Assembly (NCBI GenBank): GCA_963699085.1 | Contig: CAVOTH010000004.1 | Span: forward strand, 1,612,001-1,676,000 | Direction: 5' to 3' | DNA: 64,000 nucleotides | Source: Bog-756 sp963699085 | GTDB lineage: Bacteria > Actinomycetota > Acidimicrobiia > Acidimicrobiales > RAAP-2 | In this document: positions 51,926 through 62,048 of the stretch, piece by piece | Layout of the letters: each line of letters starts with the position of its first letter | How positions within the stretch are numbered: position 1 is the stretch's first letter | Program-made: the position numbers and the translations under genes | Notes under the pieces: model-generated | What the model saw: the letters and a program-made list of their open reading frames with translations, nothing else | Database searches by the model: none | What the model was told of the DNA's origin: nothing

Positions 51926-52893
51926 ATGGGTGGGTGGTCGCCCTGGCGGCCTTCGTGGTGACATTGGCACTCACTCCGGTGGCCATGGTCGTAGCCCGAC
52001 GTACGGGCATCATGGACCGGCCGGGCGAGCTCAAGGAACAGACCCGGGCCGTCCCCTATCTCGGTGGTGTGGCCGTCTTCGCCGGACTGGCCGTCGGTGT
52101 CGCGGGTACCCGACCATCGGTCCTGGTCCCCTTGGCCATTGCCCTGGTGCTGGGCGTCGCCGACGACCGGTTCTCGCTTCCGGCGCCGATGCGGCTGGTG
52201 GGCGAGCTGGCCATCGGGGTAGTTGGTTGTCGTCAGCTGTCCGGTTCACGCCCCGGGGTGGCTCAGCGCAGTGGCCCTCATACCCCTCACCGCGCTCCTG
52301 GTGAACGGAGTCAATCTGATGGACGGGCTCGACCTGCTGGCCGGTGGGACCGTGGCCGTGGCCGCAGTCGGTTTCGCGGTGATCCTGGGCTCCCCCCTGG
52401 CGGACAGCGGTCACCTGACCGCCATCGCATTGGCCGCCGCCCTGATCGGCTTCCTGGTGTACAACCGTCCCCCGGCCCGGATCTACCTGGGAGACGGCGG
52501 GTCCTACCTGTTGGGCACCGCCCTCACCATCCTCGTCGCCTTCTCGTGGCAGCCCGGAGCGGCGACGTCGGTCGGGGTGGCCTCGCTGGTCCTGGTGGCC
52601 ATACCGGCCGCCGAGGTGGCCTTCGCGGTGATCCGCCGTTTGCGGGGTCGCCGGTCGATCCTGTCGGGTGACCGCGGGCACCCCTATGACCGGCTGGTCG
52701 CTCGGGGATGGCCGCGCCTGTCGGCCAGCGCCGCCTACATCTGCGCCCAGGGCATCCTGACCATCGGTGCCGTGCTCGCCTACCACCACGGGTCGCTGAC
52801 CGCCGCCATCGCCGTCGACATCGGCGGCGGAGTCGCACTCATCGTCGCCGCCGGCCTGGCTGGCGCCCTCTCCCCCGACCAGGAGGTCGCATC

Positions 52894-52897
<4 letters not shown>
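51922..52897 (+). CDS. Polyprenyl-phosphate sugar-1-phosphate transferase (WecA/MraY family)
   Basis: About 324 residues, starting in an ATGA overlap with the GNAT gene. GIMDRPGELKEQTRAVPYLG is the family's N-terminal block; LVLGVADDRFSLP carries the Asp-Asp pair; LVNGVNLMDGLDLLAGG and ARIYLGDGGSYLLG the metal-binding Asp residues; and SGDRGHPYDRL the final His block. About ten helices. It loads a sugar-1-phosphate (often an N-acetylhexosamine) on undecaprenyl or decaprenyl phosphate, the first committed step of a surface glycan. One slip near 52225. The GTG of the next gene overlaps its stop by four bases. Confidence 0.85.
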
Positions 52898-54023
<1,126 letters not shown>

Positions 54024-54046
54024 GTAGGCTGATCCCACTGGTTCCG

Positions 54047-55210
54047 ATGCCAAACGATCCCTCGAGCACATCGCGCCAACGTGAGGCTCTGACTTCGTTC
54101 CACCGGAAATCGCAACGGGCAGTTCGGGCCGCGCTCCTCGGACGGGTATTCGCTCCGGCACCGGCGGCCGACATCGTGCCAGGTGCCTACCCGATCGCAC
54201 TGACCGGAGGCGACCCTTGGAATGGTGTCACCCTGCAGGACATTCCACTGGAACCCGAATCCACCGGGGTTCGCTCGGCCCCGACCGCCACTCGTCCGAT
54301 GCAGGCGTGGTTCCTCACCAATGCGCTCGTAGCTCCGGCGGACGGAGTCGTTCTGTCGAGGCGATCGCGGAAGATCGTGGCGGAGTCGGTCAATACCGGC
54401 GCCGAGTCCCTCAACGCCGCCCTGAAGCCGGACCATCTGTTCGGCCACCTCGCCAAGCTCCGACCATCTTCGGTCGGCCGCATCACTTCGCTGCTCCGCT
54501 CGCCGGGCCGCAACTATTACCACTCGCTCGTCGACAATCTGGCGCGAGTCTGCGCGTTCGGGTTGGGCCCGCTGTCATCGACCGGCGTGGAGGTGCTCTA
54601 CCACCAGCCACTCTCCCCCGTGGAACAGCTTGTCTTGGACCGCTTATTGCCGCCGAACGTCTCCTTGCGCCAATTGGAGTCGTCAGATCTTGTCCGCGCC
54701 GAGCAGTTCGTGCTGCCGACCTTCCCGGCGTGGAGGTACAGCGGATGGCTTCCGACCTGGTATCTGGATCAGTTGCGCGGCGCCGTGTTGCCCGATCGAC
54801 CCCCGCGCCGATCGGAGCGGCTGTACATCGTGCGGCGGGGCATGCGCAGACTGACCAATGAACAGGATCTGCTCCGGATGCTCGATCGTCACGGATTCCG
54901 CGCCGTAGAACTGGAGAAGCTCTCCTTCCTGGATCAGGCAGCACTGTTCTATGACGCGGAGGCAGTCGTGGGCGCTCATGGTGCAGGTCTGACCAACCTG
55001 CTGTTCGCGAACAGGGCGCTGGTCGTGGAGATCTCACCCACGCCGAACGTATTCCCGCACTACACGCTGATGTCCTTGTCGCTCGGGCACCACCACCGGT
55101 TCGTCTTCGGATCCCGGGCGACACGGTGGGAGGAGTTCGAAACGCGACCTTCGACGGTCGAGGACGAGCTCGTCGCCGGCTTGGAGTTCGTGCGCACCCA
55201 ACGCGACTGA
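54047..55210 (+). CDS. GT61-family glycosyltransferase (DUF563)
   Basis: 387 residues, intact, from ATG 54047 some 23 bases after the aminotransferase stop. The C-terminal half carries the family's hallmarks: NYYHSLVDNLARV, LYIVRRGMRRLTNEQDLLRM, DQAALFYDAEAVVGAHGAGL and NLLFANRALVVEISPTPN. GT61 enzymes transfer pentoses or hexosamines to glycans. No membrane helix or signal peptide is seen, so it should act in the cytoplasm on the growing lipid-linked chain. It closes the four-gene operon and is convergent with the GT2 gene at 55233. Confidence 0.85.
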   Translation: MPNDPSSTSRQREALTSFHRKSQRAVRAALLGRVFAPAPAADIVPGAYPIALTGGDPWNGVTLQDIPLEPESTGVRSAPTATRPMQAWFLTNALVAPADGVVLSRRSRKIVAESVNTGAESLNAALKPDHLFGHLAKLRPSSVGRITSLLRSPGRNYYHSLVDNLARVCAFGLGPLSSTGVEVLYHQPLSPVEQLVLDRLLPPNVSLRQLESSDLVRAEQFVLPTFPAWRYSGWLPTWYLDQLRGAVLPDRPPRRSERLYIVRRGMRRLTNEQDLLRMLDRHGFRAVELEKLSFLDQAALFYDAEAVVGAHGAGLTNLLFANRALVVEISPTPNVFPHYTLMSLSLGHHHRFVFGSRATRWEEFETRPSTVEDELVAGLEFVRTQRD

Positions 55211-55232
55211 CCACGGGTCTGCTACTACCCGA

Positions 55233-56072
55233 TCAGGTCTTGCGCTCCTGCATCGACTCGATGGGGAACTGGGTGCCCAGCCGACCCCGGGCACCGTCGT
55301 AGAGCCCGCGTCCCATGGCCTGCAGGCGAATGACCCGGCCTTCCGGCTCGCGCAGGATGGCCCGGCCGAACAGCTTGGCGATGTTGCGGGGGTAGTAGCC
55401 CACCCGCTTCTTCACATGCAGGTGCAGGTAGAGCATGTTCCGAGCCTCGTAGTAGTACTTCCACACCGGGACGCCGTGGCCCTGGCGGATGGCCTCGTGA
55501 TGCACTCTGGCATCGCCGACCACCCGCATCGGGTAGCCCGCTTGAGGGATCCGCCACTGCAGGTACTCGGTGTCCTCGGCCCACCAGAACAGGTCGGCCA
55601 TCGGCAGACCCACCTGTTCGATGATCTCTCGAGCGGCCAGGAAGCCGCACCACGACGGCCAGGCCCCGAACGACCCGTCGGGCTGGTAGCTGACCGGGAA
55701 CACGAACGACCGCTCCGGTTCCTTGGCGGCCACCACCCACAACCGCTCGAGGCAGTCGGGATCCGGGCGCATGTCGTCGTCCAATACCCAGGCGTGCCGG
55801 TGCGGAGTGGTCAGGAACTTCTCGAGGGCGATGGCGTACCCGCCGGCCGGTCCTCCGTTGTACTCCGACCGCACCAGCGTCACCGGCGGGCAGCCCGGAG
55901 GGAAGTTCGCCGGATCGACCGGTGGCGTGCTGGCATTGTCGACCACCAGTACCGCCTTGGGCCGGAGCGTCTGCGCGGCCACAGAGGCGAGGCACCGGCG
56001 CAGGGACTCCGGCGCGTTGTAGGTGAGCACGACGGCCATGGCGTCCAACTCGGGATCGGTGACGATGTTCAT
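55233..56072 (-). CDS. GT2 glycosyltransferase (galactofuranosyl/rhamnosyltransferase-like), 1
   Basis: 279 residues, intact, ATG 56072 overlapping the methyltransferase stop (ATGA). VVLTYNAPESLRRCLASV, AVLVVDNASTPPVD, YNGGPAGGYAIALEKF, WVLDDDMRPDPDCL (DDD, metal site), SWCGFLAAREIIEQVG and WWAEDTEYLQWRIPQAG (base motif ED near W) are typical of GT2 enzymes such as GlfT1. The C-terminal NMLYLHLHVKKRVGYYP follows the common ARN helix. Cytoplasmic, adding a hexose or furanose to lipid-linked acceptor. Confidence 0.85.
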   Translation of the reverse strand: MNIVTDPELDAMAVVLTYNAPESLRRCLASVAAQTLRPKAVLVVDNASTPPVDPANFPPGCPPVTLVRSEYNGGPAGGYAIALEKFLTTPHRHAWVLDDDMRPDPDCLERLWVVAAKEPERSFVFPVSYQPDGSFGAWPSWCGFLAAREIIEQVGLPMADLFWWAEDTEYLQWRIPQAGYPMRVVGDARVHHEAIRQGHGVPVWKYYYEARNMLYLHLHVKKRVGYYPRNIAKLFGRAILREPEGRVIRLQAMGRGLYDGARGRLGTQFPIESMQERKT

Positions 56073-57087
56073 CCTCCGGATCCGATCACGGCCGGTGGGC
56101 CAGGATGAACCAGCCCGTTCTCGTCGCGGGCGGCGTCGACGACGAGGCCGGTGGAGTCGAACCAGGGCTGGAGATCGCTCCACACATAGCGGTGCTCCAC
56201 CGGTGCGCTCAGTCGGTCGAACGTGTCGAGGACCAGACTGCGGAACGGCTCCCCCCGGTAGGAGTCCATCGGCAGTCCGGCCAGTGATCCGACGTCGTGC
56301 TTCTCGCCCCATGCCCCCGGGACCACGAGCCCCCAGTAGAGGGCGGCGGCCACCGGGGTCGACAGGCGCTTGAGTGCCGGATGGGAGATCCGGGTGGTCA
56401 GGGTGCGCAGGGCGGCCGAGCACGACTGGCCGATCGATCGGAGGTTGATCCGATCGGGGCGACTGTAGAGATAGAGCAGGACCTGACCGTTGGGTGCCAG
56501 GTACGTGAGCAGACGTTCGAAGCCGGCGAAGGGATCGTCGAGATGGTGGAGGACGCCGAGACTGGAGATGAAGTCGAAGCTCTCCGGTGCGAATGGCGCA
56601 TCCCGCAGGTCGGAGCGGACCACCGCCACCCCCGGATAGCGGGCCAGATTGCGCGCGCCGCGGCCTCGGCCGCCGACGAGCCGTCGAGGGCCACCTCGGC
56701 GTCGAGGTACTCGGCCAGGAACCGGGTGAAGCGGCCCTTGCCGCAGCCGGCATCGAGGCCGACCTTGCCCCGCAGGCTCTCGAGGTCCACATCCCGGAAG
56801 TAGATCTCTGCGAGCGACTCGTCCTCGTCCCGCACCTCGTCGAACGCGTTCCACTCGTAGCCGAAACTGGCGAACGTGCGCTCGGTCGAGCCCTGCGGAC
56901 TGGCCACGTCGGAGAAGTCGAGCACCCCGTCGCGGCGGTCGAACCGGTGGCCCGACCCGCACTCGACCCCGGCGCCGTCGGCAAGGGCGGTGACGTCTTT
57001 GCCGCAGGTCGGACACCGCAGGCGTTCGAGCACGAGGGCAGGCAGCAATCCTCCCCCGTCCCCCGATTGCTCCCCCCGACTCACCAC
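56069..57087 (-). CDS. Class I SAM-dependent methyltransferase with N-terminal Trm112-like zinc motif
   Basis: About 339 residues from 57087. LRCPTCGKDVTALADGAGVE and CGSGHRFDRRDGVLDF give a four-ligand, Trm112-like small domain; ESLRGKVGLDAGCGKGRFTR is the SAM-binding loop. A slip near 56650 leads to VRSDLRDAPFAPESFDFISS and VLHHLDDPFAGFERLL, then a variable end. Proteins of this architecture methylate sugars, lipids or quinones; in this operon a glycan hydroxyl is the natural guess. It overlaps the GT2 start by four bases. Confidence 0.8.
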
Positions 57088-57159
57088 GGGACAACCCTAG
57101 CGCCGAAGGTGTCCTTCACCGCACGAAATTCTTGGTGGACTCCGTGTGACGGGCGTAAC

Positions 57160-58037
57160 TCAACCGGGCGCACCGACACCGGGCCAGAGCCCCAGGTCGA
57201 GGTCGGGAACCAGGTCCCGAAGCGGCCTCGGCGTCGGCCGAGTACAGATCCCGGAGCCGATCGCGGGTGGACCGGTCGAGGCGCTCGGCCGCCCGGCCTG
57301 ACGGCGCGAACGGCGGGTCGAGGGGCCGGGACCGGTGCGGAGGGGTCGACGCCCAGGAACTCGAACGTCCGGATCAGCGATCCGGCCGGGTCGGCGACAC
57401 ACTGCTCGTACTGCAGGACGCGGACCTGATCAGCCGGGTAGGACTTGTACAACCGACTCGAGTTGGTCCGCATAGAACCCGCGCTCCACCGCGTCGGACA
57501 GATAGGACCCGACATGGGGCGGGCGCTGATCGACCGTCCGGTCGAGGCCGTCGAGTAGCCGCTCCACCGGGTCCCGGACCATCACGAGCACCCGGGCATC
57601 TGGTGCGGCCGTCGCCAACAGCCGCGGGATCCACGGATGGGCCACCCCGTCCGGACACCAGTACCCGATGATCCGACCGGGCCGGCGGGGGAACCAGGCA
57701 TGGAATCCGGCTATCTCGGCCGGACCGAACGGCTCGGTGCAGTAGGGCGCGAAGAAGTGGGCGACGTCGTCGACCGGTGACCCGGGGTTACGTCGGGATG
57801 GTCGGCGACCAACGACATCCACCACGAGCCGCCGGCGTCGGTGGCACCCAGCACGGCGAAGTCGGGCGGACCGGTCCGCTCACCGACCGCCGGGGCGGGC
57901 GGGACAGGTCTGAATCCGAGGTCGCCCGGCCGCCGCAGTCCGGTTCGGTGGCGAAGGTCGGCCCGCACGTCCGAGGGGACCAGCCGATGGACCCGATCCG
58001 GCACCAGATCGATCAACCGGCGCCCGGCGCTGGTCAT
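57160..58037 (-). CDS. Sulfotransferase family protein 2, PAPS loop altered (frameshifted)
   Basis: About 292 residues, starting in an ATGA overlap with the next sulfotransferase, of which it is a duplicate. Shared blocks are FGPAEIAGFHAWFPRR, YWCPDGVAHPWIPRLLATAA and RVLVMVRDPVERLLDGLD (3'-phosphate Arg and Ser region, Ser replaced by Leu-Asp), QVRVLQYEQCVADPAGSLIR. The 5'-phosphosulfate loop reads VLGATDAGGSWWMSL where the neighbour has VGAQKGGTSWWYEL, so the catalytic Lys and a Thr are missing. Slips near 57780, 57450 and 57310 are needed. It may be inactive or have another role. Confidence 0.65.
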
Positions 58038-58925
58038 GACGTCGCGCCCTCGTCGACGGCTTGGCCGTCGACGGCCACCCCGGCGACCCACGGCCACAGG
58101 GACAGGTCGAGCGACGGAACCGATGCAGCCAACGCCAGAGCGTCGGCCCGGTACAGGTCCGCCAGCCGGTCTGTCGCCATCGGATCGATCTCGACCTTCC
58201 CGGCCCCGCTCACATTGACCTCCCGACGGATCTCCCCGGGCACGAAGGGATCGAGCCCGAGGAAACCGTAGGTCCTGGCGAGCTCGCCACCCGGGTCCGT
58301 ACGGCACCGCTCGTACTGCAGCACCAGAATCTGGTCGGCGAGGGAAGAACTCCAGCAACCGGGCCAGGTGTCGGGCATAGAAGCCCTGGCGCACGGCGTC
58401 GGCCACGGTGGTGGATGTGTGCGGCGCCCCCATTCGGAGGCGGAAGGTCAGACCGGATCGGAACCGCTCGATCGGGTCGCGGACCAGCACCAGGATCTTG
58501 GCGTCCGGGGCGGCCTCGGCCAGCAGTGGCGCCACCCACGGGTACCCGAAGTAGTCGGGCGTCCACTCGCCGGTGATCGTGCCTTCGGTCCGGGGGAACC
58601 AGCCCTGGTAAGCGTCTATCTCGGCCGGACCGAACGGTTCGACGCAGAACCGCGTGAAGTAGTGGCGCTCCTTCGGGACACCGGCCCGTTGGTACACGCC
58701 GGGGTGCTGGAGGATCAGCTCGTACCACCAGCTCGTTCCGCCCTTCTGGGCACCCACCCCGACGAAGTCCGGAGGCCCGACCTGCTCGCCCGGTGCGAGG
58801 CTCGGGGGGGTGAAGTCGAAACCGTCCTCCCACGGCACGTAGTCGCCGCGGGCATGGAGCAGCACGGACCGGACAGGGGGAGGCAGGCGGCGCAGGGCCC
58901 TCCGAACCATGGCGGGCGGCGACAT
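58034..58925 (-). CDS. Sulfotransferase family protein 3
   Basis: About 297 residues from 58925 with one slip near 58350. The PAPS 5'-loop is VGVGAQKGGTSWWYELILQH with the catalytic Lys; HYFTRFCVEPFGPAEIDAYQ, GEWTPDYFGYPWVAPLLAEA and KILVLVRDPIERFRSGL (3'-phosphate Arg and Ser) follow, as in NodH/heparan-type bacterial sulfotransferases; then ILVLQYERCRTDPGGELART. It transfers sulfate from PAPS to a carbohydrate hydroxyl. A shared 4-base overlap joins it to its duplicate downstream. Confidence 0.8.
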
Positions 58926-59040
58926 GCCATCAGGGTGGCACACGCAACACCGATGGACAACTACCTCCAGGGTGCGGAGTAGCGTTGCGCACCATGCACA
59001 ACCGGCGAGGAATCCGCGGTCCGGTCGCGGCTATGGACCG

Positions 59041-60007
59041 GTGACGGACCGCCAGCGGCCCCCGGTGGTCATCGTCGGACTCCCCCGCTCGGGCACGACG
59101 TGGACGATGCGGGTGCTGGGCACCGGGCCCGGAACGGTCAAGGTGCTCGAAGCCGACAACGAGGACAAGTTTCCCGGGGCGATCCACGCCAAGCACCGGT
59201 TCGGTCGCTACCCGAGCCTCACCGCCGGACAGTCAGCCGGACCGTACCGGGGGTTGTGGGCATGGATCCTCGCCGGCGGCCAGGAGGGCTGGCGCTCCCG
59301 CCAGGCCCGTCGCCTCCTCAGTCGGGGCGCGGAGGACCGGATCTTCGAGGGGGAGATGGATCCGACGATCTGGGCCGCCGCCACCCTGGCCCGAAATCCC
59401 CGGGCCCATGGACCGAGGCCGCAGCAGGTCGTCGCCAAGTCGATCCACGCCCAGCTGTCGCTCGAGTGGATCGACCGGGAGTTCACCATCACGCCACTGG
59501 TGCTGCTCCGCCATCCCGGCAACGTGCTGGCCAGTTGGATGGAGGTGGGCATCAAGGACGGCCGCAACCCGACGCTCGAGTCCCGTCCCGAGATCCGGGC
59601 CCGCTACCTCGATCGATGGGAAGTGCCTCCACCCGGTGACGACCCGGTGGAGAAGATGAGCTGGCGGATCTGGTTTCCTGACCGCGGCGCTCGAGGAGGC
59701 CCTGGCCACCAACCCGGGGTGGCACATGCGGACCCACGAGCAGCTCTGTACGGACTCGACGACGACCTTCAAGACCCTCTTCGACGACCTCGGACTCGAG
59801 TGGGGCGATGCCACCGAGCGCTACCTGGTGGAGAACGACTCACCCGGCGAGGGCTTCCAGACCCGGCGGGTGGCGGCCGACGTCGTCGACTCCTGGCAGA
59901 AGCGCCTGGACGACGACCAGCTGGTCACCCTGCGGCGGGTGCTGGCCAGGTTCCCCATCACCACCTGGTCCGATGCCAACTTCGAACGGACCATGCCCCG
60001 GGAGTAA
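59041..60007 (+). CDS. Sulfotransferase family protein 4
   Basis: About 321 residues. GTG 59041 leads into PPVVIVGLPRSGTTWTMRVL, the 5'-phosphosulfate loop with Arg; IFEGEMDPTIWAAA, VVAKSIHAQLSLEWID and PLVLLRHPGNVLASWMEVG (3'-phosphate region) follow. A slip near 59690 leads to MRTHEQLCTDSTTTFKTLFD and VENDSPGEGFQTRR at the C-terminus. It differs from the pair at 57-59 kb and is divergent from them, so it was probably gained separately. Its 3' end overlaps the frame of the convergent GT2 gene. Confidence 0.8.
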
Positions 60008-61011
60008 CCGTCTATCCGCACCGATGGCGGGTCGTACTCGCCGGCATCGCGCCCGTAGGCCGGATTCTGTCCGAGCCGACCCCTGATCCCGTCCCAGAAT
60101 CCGTGCACGATGGCCGAGCGCTCGGATCGGCCACGGGCGGCCTGGAGGTGTCTGACCGTGTACGCGACCTGCCACGCCAACCACGATGGCGTGCCATGGC
60201 GCCGGGACAGCTCGAGCGAGTTGCGGGCGTGGTAGTAGGCGCGCCACGCCTCGGCGGCGTCGTTGGGGCGATCGTCTCGGATGGCCTCGTCGCGTCCTGC
60301 GTTTGTCTGCTGCCACGCCACCGCTCGTGCCGCAGGCCCGTCCACCAGCACCTCCCAGCCGGCCTCGCGCATCGAGCAGAAGAAGTCGAAGTCCTCGACC
60401 CCGAAGAAGAGGTCCGGGTCGGGCAGGACGCCGTCATCGACCACCCGCCGCGACACCAGGGTCGCCCCCCAACAGGCCACGTCCACCGGAGCGAACCCGG
60501 CTGTAGCCGGCACGACATTGACGGTATGGGCACCCCGTCCCACGAACGACCTGCCATAGGCGACGACGGCGCCGATGACCGGATGGCCCGCCGACTCCAC
60601 GCCGATCCTCGCCACCAGGTCGGCGAGCCTCGGGGTCGGTAGGTCGAACAGGCCGACGTCGTCCTCGCACAGGTAGACCCATTCGCATTCCGGGTCGGCG
60701 GTGGCGACCTCGAGGCCGGCCCGGAACCCACCGGCCGGACCGGTATTCGCCGGCAACCGGACCATCCGCACCGCCGCCTCGAGCTCGGGGTCGTCCAGTC
60801 CGCCGTCGCCGTTGACGACCACGATCACCTGGTCCGGTCGGAGTGACTCGTCGGCCAGGAGCGACCGCACGACGTCACCGGCAAGGCGAGGCCGACGGTA
60901 GGTGAGCACCACGGCAGTCACCGCCGACAACGTTCCACCGCCGGGCGCTCCGTTCATCGACGCGGCGCTGATCGGCCCGGTCGCCGGCCCACCGCTGGCC
61001 GTTGGGCTCAT
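59821..61011 (-). CDS. GT2 glycosyltransferase (GlfT/rhamnosyltransferase-like), 2
   Basis: The open frame is 396 residues from 61011. Domain motifs: VTAVVLTYRRPRLAGDVVRS, DQVIVVVNGDGGLDD, PANTGPAGGFRAGLEVA, WVYLCEDDVGLFDL (metal site), ACWGATLVSRRVVDDGVL and FFGVEDFDFFCSMREAGWE, then the ARNSLELSRRHG helix. The last 60 residues overlap the convergent sulfotransferase and look like its antisense (VTSWSSSRRFCQESTT), so the real stop is probably near 60010-60060 behind an indel. The true start may be ATG 60957 (MNGAPGGG). Same role as the GT2 at 55233: extending lipid-linked glycan. Confidence 0.75.
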   Translation of the reverse strand: MSPTASGGPATGPISAASMNGAPGGGTLSAVTAVVLTYRRPRLAGDVVRSLLADESLRPDQVIVVVNGDGGLDDPELEAAVRMVRLPANTGPAGGFRAGLEVATADPECEWVYLCEDDVGLFDLPTPRLADLVARIGVESAGHPVIGAVVAYGRSFVGRGAHTVNVVPATAGFAPVDVACWGATLVSRRVVDDGVLPDPDLFFGVEDFDFFCSMREAGWEVLVDGPAARAVAWQQTNAGRDEAIRDDRPNDAAEAWRAYYHARNSLELSRRHGTPSWLAWQVAYTVRHLQAARGRSERSAIVHGFWDGIRGRLGQNPAYGRDAGEYDPPSVRIDGYSRGMVRSKLASDQVVMGNLASTRRRVTSWSSSRRFCQESTTSAATRRVWKPSPGESFSTR

Positions 61012-61087
61012 GGGGCCATCACGGGATTAGGCTAACAGCGCCGCCGGGCACGGAGTCGTGCCGCACCCGCAACCACGAGGAGCGGTC

Positions 61088-62023
61088 GTGTCGACATCCC
61101 GAAACCCGTGCAGCCCACCGCCGCCCGAGCTCTGGTCGGGTCAATGGGCCAACACGCCTCCCGAGTACTGTCGATCCGGCTGTCGCATGATCAGCGTCGT
61201 CGTCCCCGTGCGGGACGGGATGCCGCTGCTCGAGGAGCAGCTGCGGGCGCTCGCCGCCCAGGAGTGCGACGAACCGTGGGAGGTCATCATCGCCGACAAT
61301 GGTTCGACGGACGGATCTCTGGCATTCGCCCGCGACTGGTCGAAGCTCCATCCGAACGTCCACGTGGTCGACGCGTCGGGACTGAACGGGGCGGCCGCCG
61401 CCCGCAATGCCGGCGTCGAAGTGGCCTCGGGCGACATGCTGGCCTTCTGCGACGCCGATGACGTGGTCCTGGCCGGATGGCTCGAGGCGTGCGTGCTCGC
61501 CCTACGCGGCGCCGACCTGGTGGCCGGGCGCTTCGACTTCTGGAGCCTCAACCTGATCCCGCCGGCGCTCCCGTCGCTGGCCGCCACCCGCCAACTCGGC
61601 TTCCTGCCCGCCGGACTGGGAGCCAACCTGGGGGTCCGCCGTGCCGCATTCGACGAGGTCGGCGGCTTCGACGAGTCGTTCGTGCCCGGCGAGGACATCG
61701 ATCTGTGCTGGCGACTGCAGCTCCATGGGTTCACCTTCGCCGAAGCACCGGGCGCAGTCGTGGCCAAGCGGGCCCGGTCCGACTTCCGCAGCGTGTTCAG
61801 ACAGGCCTACGCCTACGGCAAGTGTGGGCCGCTCCTGCACAAGCGCTATCGGAAGGCCGGTGCCGGTCGGGACGTGGCTGGAGCGCTGAAGGCCTGGCTG
61901 TGGCTGGTGGTGTCCTTGCCCAAGCTGGCCCAGCCCACCCGCCGAATCGAGTGGGTCCGGGGGGCCGGCATGCGCCTCGGGCGGATCGAGGCCTCGATCC
62001 GACTCCGGGTCTTCTTCCCTTAG
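61088..62023 (+). CDS. GT2 glycosyltransferase, 3
   Basis: 311 residues. GTG 61088 has AGGAG five to nine bases before it; ATG 61187 would begin exactly at the first strand. MISVVVPVRDGMPLLEEQL, EVIIADNGSTDGSLAFA, GAAAARNAGVEVASGDMLAF, CDADDVVLAGWL (DADD, metal site) and GGFDESFVPGEDIDLCWRLQ (base motif ED) are classical GT-A/GT2 blocks. It ends with a basic region that may touch the membrane. It is next to the exporter genes and convergent with them. Confidence 0.85.
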   Translation: MSTSRNPCSPPPPELWSGQWANTPPEYCRSGCRMISVVVPVRDGMPLLEEQLRALAAQECDEPWEVIIADNGSTDGSLAFARDWSKLHPNVHVVDASGLNGAAAARNAGVEVASGDMLAFCDADDVVLAGWLEACVLALRGADLVAGRFDFWSLNLIPPALPSLAATRQLGFLPAGLGANLGVRRAAFDEVGGFDESFVPGEDIDLCWRLQLHGFTFAEAPGAVVAKRARSDFRSVFRQAYAYGKCGPLLHKRYRKAGAGRDVAGALKAWLWLVVSLPKLAQPTRRIEWVRGAGMRLGRIEASIRLRVFFP

Positions 62024-62048
62024 GCCGACGCTGACGGCGTGAGCCGGC

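Noticed and set aside
57160..58037. Calling this sulfotransferase a pseudogene
   Set aside because: Frame breaks are as common in unrelated conserved genes here, and the downstream PAPS-binding blocks persist; loss of the loop Lys alone does not show loss of function.
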